From Brachycybe producta (lineage: Eukaryota > Arthropoda > Diplopoda > Playtdesmida > Andrognathidae): 64,000 nucleotides of DNA. The DNA lies in NCBI GenBank assembly GCA_036925085.1, contig JAUPFP010000058.1:434001-498000 (forward strand), in the 5' to 3' direction. This document shows positions 11,501-28,867 of this stretch, piece by piece. The notes beneath the pieces are model-generated. The model saw nothing but the letters and a program-made list of their open reading frames with translations. It was not told where the DNA came from and ran no database searches. A program made the position numbers and the translations under genes. Position 1 is the first letter of the stretch. Every line of letters starts with the position of its first letter.

Positions 11501-12987
11501 CCACCACAAGACGTGAATGCAAAAGAAGTGTCAGTAGAAGCGACGACGATAAAAGTTGTACGTCGTCGTTACACGTGCACACTTCTTCGTCGTCTCTTCG
11601 ACGTCCGATAAAGAAGCAAACGTCCGACGAAGATTCTGGAATTAGTAGACAAGACAGTGGAATCGGAAGCTTGTACGATAGCGCTAGTGTTCCATCTACA
11701 CCACTGTCGGTCGGTAGCCAAGGAAGACGTGGCATCTTGAAGTTTGCTCGCACTGTAAGCAATGAATTAGAATCTCTCGAAGAAGAAATTAGTCGTATCG
11801 GACTACAACAACACCTATCTCAGCAACAACAACAGCATCACGAAACAACAAATAGACAAAATGGAGATGAAACTTCGGAAGGAGGACGACGAAATGTATC
11901 GCAAAGTGAAGGTTGTTCCACCGGAACTGCGACTGACGGAACTACGACTCCAGCGTCAGACAGTGCCGAGACCGGATCTGTTTGCAGTGACGGTGCTGGA
12001 ACGGAGACATCGTCATCGACGGTGAAGGCTTCCGAAGAGGAGAGCGTTGGTGAAAGAATTCGTAGAAAGAGTTTCTTTGCACGTTTCAACGAAACATCAC
12101 GAATTCCGAGGAAGGGACGGAAATCGTCGACTGGCGGTTCTCCTTCGTCATCATCCGCATCTCTTCGCTCGGAGTTGAACCGTTCGTCGTCTCTACGACA
12201 TCGGCATGTCTTCGACGACGATGGTCTCGGTGGTTTCATTGGAGGAGGAAGAATGCATTACGATTCAGCAGCCGATTTCTATTCGTCACCTTCAAGATTA
12301 CCACATCGTTGGTCGATGCATCTCGGAAACGGTGGCGGACTTTCTGATACCGAGTTTCTGCCTTACGACACATCTCCACATTCTCCGCGGAGAGGTTCTC
12401 TTCAAGGTGGTGCTGCCGATGTTCTTTCTTTTTTACGACGTCCAGAATGTGGAAGTGCCAGTAGTTGGATCGACGATGGTTCTTCCTTCGAAATGCCATC
12501 CAGTGGACGTTCCACATCTCCAATGAATCGAACACGCAGTTTACCGGAGGAAGGGAATCCTCCAAGTATGTCCGGACGTCAAGTATTACGACAACACTCG
12601 ACGCCGAGTAGCTCAACGGGAGTGCCACCACCTTCGCCTGCTCGTAGACCCTCTCACCTGGGACTTTATCCAAGAAATATTTCTCAATCACTTTCTCCTT
12701 CTGCGGGGGGTTCTTTTGAAGAAAGCGGAGAACTATCTTCTCCCGAAGCATCCAATAATTGTTCTGGGTTAAGATCTTCTCGTAGGCCGCCGCCAACTGC
12801 TGCGTCTTCCACAACAAATCCCAGAATGACATCTTCATTGGGAGATGCTTTGGATGGATTCGAAACAAATGCTCATCATCGGAGGCCAGGCGTTGGAACG
12901 TTGGCCTCACTTATGGATAGTTTAGACAGTCCGAGTGAAGTGTTGCAAAAAGCAATGGATCTCTGCGATTCATTGCGTTACACCTAA
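2588..12987 (+). CDS. NUAK: NUAK/UNC-82-family AMPK-related Ser/Thr kinase with giant C-terminal tail
   Basis: An LKB1-activated, AMPK-related kinase; NUAK/UNC-82 proteins control actomyosin and sarcomere organisation. Exons: 2588-2761, 6913-7033, 7132-7283, 7521-7839, 7916-12987 (about 1945 aa). The kinase domain spans residues ~34-285. It shows the P-loop GQGTYGKV (40-47), VAIK with Lys62, HRDLKLEN (154-161, catalytic Asp156), DFG (174-176) and an activation loop [17 protein letters not shown] in which Thr189 is the expected LKB1 site. No catalytic residue is missing. The remaining ~1650 residues lie in one 5.07 kb exon that is disordered and rich in Ser, Arg, Glu and Lys. It includes GILK at residue ~1528 (nt 11731-11742), a PP1-beta/MYPT1-binding motif known from NUAK1, and a conserved-looking end with two short helices. 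The tail is far longer than in vertebrate NUAK1/2 (about 630-660 aa) but resembles the long invertebrate orthologues. The gene name is assigned at family level. Confidence 0.95.
3322..3425. repeat. Duplicated purine-rich tract
   Basis: The unit GGAAAGTGTAGAAGGGGG followed by (GA)n and AAAAGTG occurs twice, at about 3325-3363 and 3385-3422. It is strongly purine-biased on the plus strand and so could form a triplex-type structure. It makes three overlapping spurious ORFs on the minus strand. Confidence 0.7.
3591..4130. mobile_element. Foldback MITE family, two adjacent copies
   Basis: Two head-to-tail partial copies. Each begins TTTTATGAACANCTGATTTT and shares GAAACTAGAAG, the core GATATCTTTCAAAATA and the complementary core in reverse orientation. 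The first copy ends near 3868 where the second begins. The same unit recurs at many places in the window (see findings). Confidence 0.75.
4696..5298. repeat. Tandem duplication, ~300-bp unit
   Basis: Two nearly identical copies with a period of about 300 bp. Both carry CTAGTACACAC, AATAAACGTGTTCTACAG, CAAACAATATGTCGAATTCA and CATGTCCTTAACTGGATTCC in the same order. Copy 1 is about 4696-4995 and copy 2 about 4996-5298. The function is unknown and no coding content is visible. Confidence 0.85.
5646..6096. mobile_element. hAT-like non-autonomous element, 8-bp TSD CTTTGAAT
   Basis: The left end reads TAGAGACCTACA and the right end, reverse-complemented, TAGAGACCCACA. The same 8-bp CTTTGAAT flanks both (5638-5645 and 6097-6104). 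The TSD fits the hAT pattern nTNNNNAn and the ends fit YARNG. The interior is an unusual GC-rich array of AAGCCCA/AGGCCCA units, partly repeated twice, and contains a third internal copy of the end (5806-5817). No transposase is visible. Confidence 0.8.
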
Positions 12988-13370
12988 TTTCCGAAGTTCC
13001 TAAACAGTTCTAAACCAATACCTTAACCGGTTTGAGCTCACACAATATGTGAATATTATTTTCTTAACAATCAAATCCAAGCCTTTGCGCTTTTTTTTAT
13101 ACTACTTTTCTGCGAAAATTTTTAGGAGAAACATTTACGAAAAAAATCAAAATATTTTAGAAGCTAAAATAGTTGGTGATATTGCTATCATGATATCTTT
13201 CAAAATAAACTTTTTATGACAGAAAAGACGGAAAGAATTTTCAAGAAATGTTGATGTGAAGTAAAATTTGATTTAAAAAACTTGTAGCATAATCTTCTAC
13301 CAAAAACAATTGAAAACCAAACAATTTGGATTTTTTTTTCATATTCCTGAAAGAAAAAGGTCCACAAGGT

Positions 13371-13560
13371 TTATTGAACCTCTGAGCTTAGTGGACCACT
13401 GGGATTAGTTGACTACTGGGTTAAGAAAGACCACTGGGCTAAGATGACTAATGGGGATAATTGATCGCTGAATTAAGTGGACTACAAGGCTTAGTTGACC
13501 ACTGGGTTTTGTGGACCACTGAGCTAAATGGACCTCTGTCCTTAGTTTAAAACTTGGCTT
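13371..13560 (+). repeat. Degenerate ~18-bp minisatellite
   Basis: Around ten imperfect units of the type GTTGACCACTGGGCTTAA follow one another (for example GTGGACCACTGGGATTA, GACCACTGGGCTAAGA, GTTGACCACTGGGTTTT). Unit length drifts between about 16 and 25 bp. Confidence 0.7.
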
Positions 13561-13744
13561 AAGGAATTACTGAAAATTGAGGTTATTAGGATCCTTATGG
13601 GTCAGAGCCAAAAAAAAAAATCATGTTCCTGAAACGTAAACACAAAGTGAAATCCCATGAATAAAAATTGAAATTCTTATTCTTTCATGGGTTACTTTAC
13701 TAAAAAATATAATGATTTCGGTTTATTTTATTTTAACACTTTTA

Positions 13745-14040
13745 TGGCCGCATTCTAAAATGCAAGACAATTATCTATATTGAGTCTATGGAACGGTTGT
13801 AAGTTTTAAAGCTTAGTTTTGGTAACATTTTAGAATACGACCTTTAGATCCATACAAAGTGGTTTTGGCAACTGATCGACAGAAGCATAAAAGTCAATTT
13901 AACGACTGTAATCGAAAACGTTACTTAAGGCCAAGCTAAACTTAAACAAAGTTAAACTTAAAAACTCACCTTTGTAAGTTTTGTTTTGCTAGATGTTTTA
14001 AACTTAACTTTATTTTAAGCAACGTTTTAGAATACGGGCA
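13745..14040. mobile_element. Small inverted-repeat element(s) ending GGCCGNATTCTAAAA
   Basis: GGCCGCATTCTAAAATG at 13746 is answered by its near-complement at about 13828-13850 and again at about 14020-14040. This gives either one ~300-bp MITE with an internal end or two nested ~105- and ~190-bp elements. I could not identify a target-site duplication. Confidence 0.4.
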
Positions 14041-15259
14041 CTGCATATTTTTCTGACATAATTGGGTTAATTTTATAATTTAATGAAACGTTTACAAATG
14101 AGCTGAATGTCATTTCAATTAACCGCTTTCTAAACAAAATATACTGACATGTAGATGGACCCACCTTCAGTATAATCTTATTTTTGGTCAAGAGTTATTG
14201 TTATTTCTACTATTTTAGGTAGTTTATAATTAATTTGTGAGTGTTTTTCAGTACTAAGTTTGTGTTGTTTTAATTTATTAATAATTAATATTTATCCATA
14301 TTCAGCTACTTATTTATGTTATTTATCACAAAAAATTTAATTAGAATTAATTTATGTTATAGCTTGATTGAATTTCTTTTAATAATTTGCTTTTTTTATG
14401 AATTCGTGTTTCGTTCTGTTCAATTTGCTGAATTTATAAATTATTATTAAAAAAAATATTTGTATTGAAAGTGAAATCAACATCGCCTTAAGTTTTTTTT
14501 AAAACTTTTACTATATATTTTAAAAATATTAAGTTTTATTATTAAAAACTAGAATAGATGTGCAGGCCCAAAAGTCAGCCGCCGCCTGAACATCCTACTT
14601 GAATGCAAATTATTACCATAATTGCATATTAATTATTAGACATATTATATTTAAAATATGCAATCCAAAATTACTGGTTTTTGTTTATTTAAAAAAAAAA
14701 GTAGACGGGGCCACAAGATGAAAGTTTTAAATATTTAAACAAATTTTGCATTATTTATTTTTTACCATAAATAAATAATAAAATGTTTTTAAAATTTTTT
14801 CTAGGGGACTAAAGGGAGATAAAATATTTTTCGTGTTATCCGGTTTCGGTTTATCCGATTTTTCGTCTTATTTTGTTTTCGTGTTAAACGGTTTTCACTG
14901 TATCGATAAATATCGAATGCTATCTAGCTCAAGGATATAACTGAACTGCCTTCAATTAATTATTGAAGCACATGGTTTGCTCTCTAGAAGCTAAGAGATT
15001 AAACGAGAATAGTGAACTAATATGACGGCTTAGTTATACATGCAGGAGTATATTATCGACGTCATTATAGTACACCCCCCTCGCCCCTTTTTCTTTCTTA
15101 ATCCGGTTACTACATTCGGATTTAATGTCCTTTTCCGGTTTCTCTCTCTCATGACATGTTTGTTTCAGTGAACTTTAAAAATTGAAACGTGATTTTTTTA
15201 CGTCAATTTTTGTTTAATTTCATAATTTAAACTTAAAATAATATGAAATTGGGTTCATA

Positions 15260-18200
15260 ATGGACGTAGAAATTCATAGTTATTGTAAACCAGCGGCGGC
15301 GGCGGCGGAGACGGCGACGACGGAGTCGATTAGAGGATCGGAAGAAGTCGTTTATTGCATTTGCAGAACGAAAGACACGAACCGATTTATGATGTAAACC
15401 TATAATATTCATAATTATGTTTATAAAGATTATTTTCGTTTAGATTTAGGTTCTAATCTTGTATTTTGTTTGTGATTTCAATAGCGGTTGTGACAAATGT
15501 AACGAATGGTATCATGGAGATTGCATTAAACTGACGGAAAAAGAAGCGAAGTCGATTCTCACCTATTACTGTGCCACTTGCATCGGTTAGTTGTTTTGTG
15601 TTTGTTTGCGTTGTCAATCGAAACTCTGGTATTCTTTCGATTGGAGACGCTAGCCTCGAAGAATCTAAGCTAAAGTTACGCGTAATGTTTGTGTAATAAG
15701 GCACAAGAGCTATATACAAGGTCGTACGTTAATGAGGCTATAAACGGGTTAACTAAACGGAAAGAATCTCCTCAAGATCAGAAATGTAGTAATTGAACAA
15801 ATCTTTAGATTATTTTAAAAAATATGATTATAAATTGGTGACTAAAACTGGGGAAATTGCTTCAAATCGATGGTTTATAAACAGCTGATTTTTGAAAAAA
15901 AATACTGATCATTCTGTCTTTCAGGTTAAAAATTAAGAGAAATTTGAATGTGTTTTAGAAACTAGAATATAGCTGAATCACAGAACATGTTTTCACGGTT
16001 TCATGTTGATAACTTTTACAATAAACTTTTATAGACAAATATGAAGAAAATATTGTCTGTTTAAAAGTTGGTCCATTTTCAAACTCACATAAAAAGCTTA
16101 TTTTGAACGATATCAACGTGAAAATACCCTTAAGTGATTGAGCTTGCATTCTAGTTTCTAAAACATTCAAGTTTCTCCTAATTCTTTGTCTGAAAGACAT
16201 AATAATCAAAATTTGACAGACGTTTACACTTAAAAACATATTGATGAAATGGAAAATAATTAATTTCAATGGAATTTTTGTTTCTTCAAATTGTTGAAAA
16301 CGATGATTGTTTAGAGAAAGACTCGAGTTTGGCAACGATCTATAAGAAAAAGAAAGAAAAGCGAAAGAATGAAGACGAAACGGCCGATACAAAGAAAACG
16401 AAAGCGAAGAAGAATCCTGGAGGAACTGGAAAGAAATCGTCGAGACGATGCGGAGAATGTGTCGCTTGTTACAGGGTTGAAGATTGTGGTCGTTGCGACT
16501 TCTGCAAAGTAAAAAAGAACGGACGTTTTAATTCTTTAAAACTGCCTTGTAAAAGTGTCTCGTGTTTCTCTTTTGGTTTTTAGGACATGAAGAAGTTTGG
16601 AGGACCGAATAAAGTCAGACAAAAATGTCGCCAGCGGCAATGTTTGAACTTTGTAAATGGATTTCAGTTCCAAAACAACAATGTTATTATTATTTCAGTT
16701 ACTTTTCGTTTTAAAGCTGTACTTTTCTTGTCTTTTAGGTTTTACGAGACATAACACGATCTCGAGATGACACCGAAAGCGAATACGACGAAGATGAAGA
16801 TATCGACGTGGAGAAAGACAATGACGTTGTTTACGAACCAAAAAGGAAACGTGGACGTCCTAAAGGAGCAACAGCTAAGAAAGTACTGTTAGAAAAAAAA
16901 TTACTAGCAACTTTTCTAGAGTTAAAGTTTTTTCATTTTTAGGGACAAAAGAGCAAAGAGAAGAGTCCGAGACGTGGTTCTTCTTCTTCGAAACGTAAAC
17001 GACGTCATAAACGTCGTCGTCATCGTCATCACCGTTCATCTCAGGATGGAAGTGATCGCGATCGTCGTAACGGACATAAGAGTACGAACGAATTGAAACA
17101 ATGTTTCGGTCCCGGTTGCCAACAGGCTGCTCTTTCAGGCTCGAAATACTGCAGTGACGACTGCGGTATTAAATTGGCGATGAAGTATAAAGAGATTAGT
17201 AATTGTTTAAGGTTAGCTTTTAATAACAAGATTTCGTTATGTTTTTGTCTTTAGTCGTATCTTTAACATCCTTCCACAACGGATTCAGCAGTGGAATAGT
17301 AGTCCGTGTGCAGCAGAACTAAACAGTCGAAAGCAGTTGGAAGCCGTTCGCGAGAAACAACAGAAAGCGCAAAGAATTATCGGTCAATTGGATGTGCGGT
17401 TGCACCGTTTAGAGGCTGTCATTGTGAGAGCAAAGAAAGCTTCACTTGATGTCGATCAAGAGGTTCACATTTGTTCGAATTAAGAGATTTTGCTTTACAG
17501 AAAGTTGATTGGAATTTTTGATTTTCTAACAGAACAACGAAGGTGAGGAGGAAGCCGAATTAAGTTATTACTGTGTAACGTGCGGAATTGAGATCGGAGC
17601 TCGAACTGCATTACGACACATGGAAAAATGTTTTAATAAGGTTAAAGTGGTTTTGTGGTTTTGCTAAATATCAGGTTTTTACTTCAAAATCATAGTTTTT
17701 TTATTTACTGTTGGGTATTCTTTTTGAATTTTCAGTTTTTGTCGCTTTGCAATTATATTCTAATCTACAGTTTATCTAAAAAAATTATATTTCGTTGCAT
17801 TTTCTTGTCTATTTTTCAGTATGAAAGTCAAACGTCTTTCGGTTCCGCTTACAAAACGCGAATCGAAGGAAGTTACAACGTCTTTTGTGACACTTATAAC
17901 GCTCAGCAAGGAACTTATTGTAAACGACTCCGTATTTTGTGTCCAGAACATAGCAAAGAGCCAAAGGTTACAATCTCGCAATTAATTTTTATGGTCGAAC
18001 GATCACTAGTTTGAGCAAAAACGATTTGGTTTAGATTTCGGACGATGAAGTTTGTGGTTGTCCACTTGTAACGAATGTTTTTGAGGAAACTGGAGAATTT
18101 TGCCGTTTGGCTCGCAAGAAATGTATGAAACATTATTGTTGGGAGAAACTGAGACGGGCCGAGATCGATATGGATAGAGTTCGACAGGTTAACGACGATT

Positions 18201-18408
18201 CGGTTTAATATTTAAACTTTTTATCATATCGATGGTTTTTGTTTTTTGTTTGTAGTGGTTGGCACTCGACGATCTTTTAGAGCAAGAACGGAGCATTCGT
18301 TTGGCAATGGCGGACCGTGCAGGGGTTCTCGGATTAATGCTCCACTCATCTGTCAATCACGAAGCTCTTCCTCCTACTATGGAATTGCCCGGTGAGACAG
18401 GAGAATGA
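15260..18408 (+). CDS. CXXC1: CXXC finger protein 1 (CFP1), CpG-binding subunit of the SET1 complex
   Basis: CFP1 recruits the SET1 H3K4 methyltransferase complex to unmethylated CpG DNA. Eleven exons: 15260-15393, 15485-15585, 16315-16508, 16584-16652, 16739-16882, 16943-17184, 17255-17462, 17533-17640, 17820-17966, 18035-18187, 18256-18408; phases join exactly (550 aa). The PHD finger spans residues ~33-77 with C33, C35, C47, C50, H55, C58, C74 and C77. The CXXC domain spans ~123-163, including CGECVACYRVEDCGRCDFC and the KFGG motif. A basic Lys/Arg/His linker follows, then CFGPGCQQAALSGSKYCSDD, IFNILPQRIQQW, and the SET1-interacting region with KYESQTSFGSAY and CWEKLRRAE. A strong donor (GTGAGA at 18392) just before the stop may allow another C-terminus. 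The gene is convergent with DNM1L. AATAAA occurs at 18529. Confidence 0.95.
15868..16240. mobile_element. Foldback MITE copy in CXXC1 intron 2
   Basis: A full-length copy from GATGGTTTATAAACAGCTGA to ACAGACGTTTACACTT, with both inverted halves of the core present. It occupies half of the 729-bp intron. Confidence 0.75.
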
Positions 18409-20058
18409 AAAGGTTTCTCTTTTAAAGATAATGAAAAAAACTTATTAAGAATTGGAACGCGACGCAAGTTTTGCAGGAAACACGATATTGACGTTGACAA
18501 ATTACGATTTGGTACGCGACATAATAATAATAAACCAAATAACTTATTTTATTAGTAGTTTTGTTGAACTTCCGTCTTATACATTGCAATCATTTATGAT
18601 ATTTGAAAGAAATGTATAAGTTGTAGCTGATGAGGGGATCATTTCAAGATAATTTTTACCAGTGGTATCGAAATGTGTAGATAGTTGTGAACGTTGCATT
18701 TTTGAAGGAAACATAAGAACGTATATCGTCAGAACGGGATTTCAACCTGAAACCCTTTTAGTACACGTTAAATAGGGTTTTTTGTGTGTGTTGGAATTAT
18801 GTTTAGAGATTCAGGGCACTCACAGACTGTCTACTTTTAGTGGTTGAGGTGTGTGGAATAAACCGACCACTTTGTGCAGTTCATTCAGCTACGCTAGGAC
18901 CACTTCTCAACAGCAGGCAGTCGATTCAAGTGGTCGGTTACCACCATGAGCCGATCACTGTTTGTAATCTATCTCGATCACTAAATGTTGGTCGTCTGTA
19001 AAAGGTCTAACTCTTGAACACTTGGTACACAGACCACTTTTTGGACTGCAAAATGAAGTCGGATTGTCGCTAAAACCAACCACCTCAAATCTTTCTGTAG
19101 AAAATTCATTGCAACCACGGCCCCAAGCACCTTTGACTTTATTTTGTAGTCGAAGTGTTCAAAAAGTGGTCCGTGTATTACAACCCTAAAAAAGCAAAAT
19201 CCCTGTTCAACGGTTACTCAATAAAGGGTTTTAAGTTAACACGTTGTTCTGATGGTTTAAATTGTGGTTGTGCCAAGCTTCCTTGGCTATTTGCAAAGCA
19301 AAGAAGTACGATAAGCAGGTGGGTAATTTTTTTGGCACTAAATTTATTATTCAGACCTAACTAAATATAGTTAAACGGCAGTACAAACTGGCATTGTTTT
19401 TTTAAACTTAAATTTGACTACATATTAATTAATAATCTTTTATCCCTCATAACTGGCCATAGTACCAAAAAAAAAAAAGTAAAAGCCACAAAAATACATT
19501 TAAGATGAACAACATTTAAATAATATCACAAACTACGGTTACAAATTTAATCATTGAAAGGATTTTTTTGAGAGGTTAAAAAATGTCACTAGGAATGTCA
19601 GAAAAAAAAAAGATAAAGTAGATGAAAAAACACGAGAGGAAAAAGTTTTAATTTATCTACAGAATAAACAAATGAAATCATTAGTAAAAATATTTTAAAT
19701 ATAAATTATATAGAAGGAATGAAAGATAAACATTTTCTAAAATTTTGCTTTTTTTTTTTTTGAAAAAAAAAAAAACGAATTTCATTCAAAAACCATGATT
19801 TTGCTAATTTAAAGAGAAATGTCATTTAAATTCTTTTAAAGTAGTTTTAAGACAAACAAGAACTGTACAAAAGGAGAGGTCACATCGCAAGGTAATTTTT
19901 TAAAGGTTGTAAGTTTGCAAAAATGCTTCCTCATAATTTTTTTTTCTTCAGCAAACATCAGAAATACACGAGAACGCATCCTGTAATTGAGTTTATCTAC
20001 TGTTTTCTAATACACAAGAGGTTTTGAAGTTCTATTTAACTTCGAAAGTTGCAAGTCG
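18409..20058. other. Convergent intergenic region CXXC1 / DNM1L
   Basis: Holds both 3' ends. It contains a GTGGTCG-family MITE at 18813-19004, further related fragments to about 19170, and A- and T-runs. The small ORF at 19155-19364 overlaps repeat remnants and is not credible as a gene. Confidence 0.6.
18813..19004. mobile_element. GTGGTCG-family MITE
   Basis: The left end AGGGCACTCACAGACTGTCT and CTTTTAGTGGTTGA are answered on the right by CGATCACTAAATGTTGGTCG and TCTGTAAAAGG. It has the same inverted GTGGTCG/CGACCAC layout as the copies at 20163-20326, 35990-36075 and 55652-56006. Confidence 0.6.
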
Positions 20059-25767
<5,709 letters not shown>

Positions 25768-26590
25768 TTAATTATGAGAAAAATACAAGTCAAACAACGG
25801 CCAAATGACCTCAATCGCATTATATTACAAGATTGTACATAAAAACAGGATGTATTCTTGTTTGTGATTGGCTACTATTTTGACGGAAACATTAGTAATA
25901 GGACGTTAAATATGCTTGATTTGTTAGCAAATGGGTGTACGGAAATGGCGCGCGCATTGAATTGTGTATGAAAAATTGACATATTAGTTCTCCCCTTTTT
26001 TAATGTTTTTCGTGTTTTTTAAGCCACGCCCTTCGTTTCTTATATTTTGCGTCATGCTAGTTTTTTTTTTTGTATTTACAAGGACGTGATTGTTTATTAG
26101 CGAATCGAACAAAAAACATTTAACTTCCTCTAATGTTGTGTTAGTGTGGCCACTTATAATAGGGATTATTCAATAAAATATGGGGATAAATGGTGAAGGC
26201 TATATGTTTTTCTTAATTTTTACGCTAGATGGCAGCAGGATCTACTGTTGAAAAATCAATGTCCGTTTGTTGATGATGCATTACGTATTTCTGGCAGGAA
26301 CCGGAACTTAAGTTACCTTTTGGCGGGAAGATCGTTAATCGTGAATAAGTTTTCATTATTTTTTTCTCTGGCTCAAATCCAAACTTGGATCATGTATCTT
26401 TTTTAATGATTGAATTAATTTCAGATTTCTGTTGCGAATTATAATTATATATTTTTATTAAAATTGAGTTACAGTCGCTGTCATCGCGTTTTTTAAAAAA
26501 AACAAACCATTATACAACAAACCACAAGATAATAACATTACATATGTGAGTCAATTTGATTCTTATTTGATTTCTATAAAAAGTTATAAC

Positions 26591-27607
26591 TAGGGCTCGG
26601 ATTTCGATGCAATATCAACCGGAATGTTTCTCAATTTGTGGCCCAAGAGCCAATTGTGAATATTTTTCTAATGAAAAAAGCTGGGTAGAGAGGCTAGATG
26701 ACTGGTTACTTTCAGTTGTCAACTACAGTTCTAGCTTAGACTTATTACTCTACTGGACTAGCAACTCCCTATCTTCTAGATGTTAATGCGTTAAATGCAT
26801 GTTCATAGGCAAAATAAATAAGACAAAAGTGACGCCAGCTCCGCCTGGTGGCATTATTTTAAAAGAAAATCGTTGGCTAGATTGTTTTTTTTTTTTCCCC
26901 AAAGGGGAAGACATTGGGGGTGAATCATGTACTGTATGGCAAGTTATTTTAGTTTTTTCACGTTTTGCTGGATTTTCCCATTTTAATTCTATTCTAGGAA
27001 TCCAGTAAAATGCGGATAAAAAAGTAAAATGAATTTCCATATGTGATATTCTGTTGTGAATTTGTGTAAATCTTAGTGAATCTCGTACATGATTTTTTTT
27101 TTAATGTCGGCCCATTTGTCGTTTCGTCTCCTAAGCAAAAAATGGTTGGAAAACGTTGTTGTTACGGTGTTTGTGACTCGCATTTTCCTGATAATAGACC
27201 ACAACCAAAACAGGTAACACTTTACAGACACTTTTTGACAGAACACAGCTGTACTTCTTCATTGGCCATACTTTTTATAATATATATAATAAATCCACCC
27301 TATATAACTACAAAATGAACTCGTCCAAAGTTTGACTTTTGATATTCATGTTCATATACCATAGTCCCGCTAGAGGCGCCACTTCAAAATCGACGTCACG
27401 ACGATTCAAAACTATCCAACACAAAATTTCGGGAGTTGCCAGTCCAGTAGAGTATAATAATCTAAGGTTCTAGTATATGACGATTTTTTTAATTAGAAAG
27501 AACAATTGTTTTTTTATTATCTAAACGAGATTGTCACTTCACAATTGGCACTTGGGCCACATATTGAGAAACATTCCGGTTGATATTGCATCAAAATCCG
27601 AGCCCTA
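26591..27607. mobile_element. hAT-like non-autonomous transposon with 70-bp TIRs
   Basis: Left TIR 26591-26660 and right TIR 27538-27607 match over 70 bp with three mismatches by eye, and start TAGGGCTCGGATTT. An 8-bp TSD, GTTATAAC, is exact on both sides (26583-26590, 27608-27615) and fits nTNNNNAn; the ends fit YARNG. Subterminal inverted repeats lie at about 26727-26770 and 27431-27474. It is 1017 bp with no transposase, but a THAP-like exon fragment lies inside. Confidence 0.9.
27142..27213 (+). pseudogene. THAP-type zinc-finger exon fragment
   Basis: The reading frame MVGKRCCYGVCDSHFPDN is followed by a possible GT donor at 27213. The Cys pattern resembles the first strand of THAP domains of the KRCCYG-C type seen in invertebrate transposon-derived genes. 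The later THAP residues (Trp, Pro, C-x2-H) are missing. It lies inside the hAT-like element and is probably a captured or relic first exon. This rests on family resemblance only. Confidence 0.4.
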
Positions 27608-28344
27608 GTTATAACGATATTTCTTTATTCTTTTTTTTTTAACAATCGATGATAAAAAAATGTGTCATTTTTTAAGATGTTATATAACGAAAAGTAAAAA
27701 AAAATCGTTTTTGACATATATATTTATAATTATTTTATTCTTATGTAATCTATGAAGCGGATCTTAATGCAAATTCAGCATATATAAACCTACAAAGAAG
27801 ATTGGCGCCAAGATTTATGCTAAAATGGCCAAAAAAAAGTAATGCTTCATGTATATAACATAAATGGCCATTCAGTTTACAATTTTTTTTTTAAGTTTTT
27901 TTTTTCTTTCTAAACTTAAATTAACTTTTCTGAAATGTGAAACTTCAAAAATAGAAATTTTCAAGATGTTACCAAATATATTTTTTTTTGCCAAGAAATG
28001 AAAAAAAAAATACAACTTCTAAATGACTGACTTGTGTTTGTTTTAGTGGGTGTGCCTTTTTTTTTTTTCAATATAAACGTCAAGAAATGGAAATTTATTA
28101 TCAAATTGGCGTGTTTTTAATTTTTCAAAGGCGGAGCCAAAGTAAAAGAAACTTTCACAGAACAGTTGACTGTTGTAACTTTGTCAATACAATAACTTTA
28201 ATCTAGGAATTTTTTTTAAAATAAAGTTAGAAACAACTTATGAAACGAAAAATACTAGTATCATAGTTGAAGTTTCAAAACAATATCTTTGAAAATACAC
28301 TTTTTATGGTACTTTGAAAATTAACTTATTTTTTTTACTCTTGC

Positions 28345-28692
28345 ATTTTATTTATTCTGTTTTTCAGGTGCAAAATTAAAAGAGAAATTGATTGTCATTT
28401 AGAAACTAGAAAGGTAGAACAATCATTTAAGAGTATTTTCATGTTGATATCTTTCAAAATGAGCTTTTTTTTTAATAAAAGTTTGAAAATGACCCAACTT
28501 TACATGAGTGACATTTTTTTTTAAATATTTGTCTTTAAAAAGTTTATTTTGAAAGATATCAACATGAAAATACTGAAAATACTACCCTTCTAGTTTCTAA
28601 AACACTTTCTTGTTTCTTTTTCTTTTTTTTTTCTCTCTTAAAAACTAGAATAATTGAAGAGTTCGAAAATCGGCTGTTCATAAACCAACTTA
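28345..28692. mobile_element. Foldback MITE copy upstream of PKA RII
   Basis: A complete copy: TTATTCTGTTTTTCAGGTGC on the left and AAAATCGGCTGTTCATAAAC on the right. Inverted cores are TTGATATCTTTCAAAATGAG and TTTGAAAGATATCAACATGA. This is one of the clearest copies in the window. Confidence 0.8.
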
Positions 28693-28867
28693 AAAATGAC
28701 AAATGAAAAACGAAATTTTTCTTTTTTTGACCTTTTGAAACTACGATAAATGTTTATTTTTAAATATGTCATCATCATTGCATACCAAAGATAATTTTTT
28801 TTTTTGGCATTTTCTGTATTCTTATTTATTTTTCAAATAAGCCTTGAAAGATAATTTGTATAGTTGC

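Larger units (their letters stand above)
12988..15259. other. Intergenic: NUAK 3' side to CXXC1 5' side
   Basis: Non-coding. It holds a degenerate foldback fragment (about 13120-13230), an ~18-bp minisatellite (13371-13560), an AATAAA near 13660 that could end the NUAK transcript, and one or two small elements ending in GGCCGCATTCTAAAATG or its complement (13745-14040). The last ~150 bp before the CXXC1 ATG should contain its 5' UTR; no clear TATA box was seen. Confidence 0.6.

Noticed and set aside
8063-12910. Many long open frames on both other frames and the opposite strand of the NUAK tail (up to 224 aa)
   Set aside because: They are shadows of the 5-kb coding exon. Biased Ser/Arg/Glu codons keep alternative frames open; none shows a domain or splice structure.
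17500-17532. Alternative CXXC1 acceptor after TTTACAG at 17500
   Set aside because: It leads to an in-frame stop within a few codons; the next acceptor at 17531-17532 restores the conserved NNEGEEE sequence.
26591-27607. P-element origin, suggested by the THAP-like fragment and 8-bp TSD
   Set aside because: The ends TAGGG and the TSD pattern nTNNNNAn fit hAT better. Without a transposase the superfamily cannot be settled, so it is called hAT-like only.
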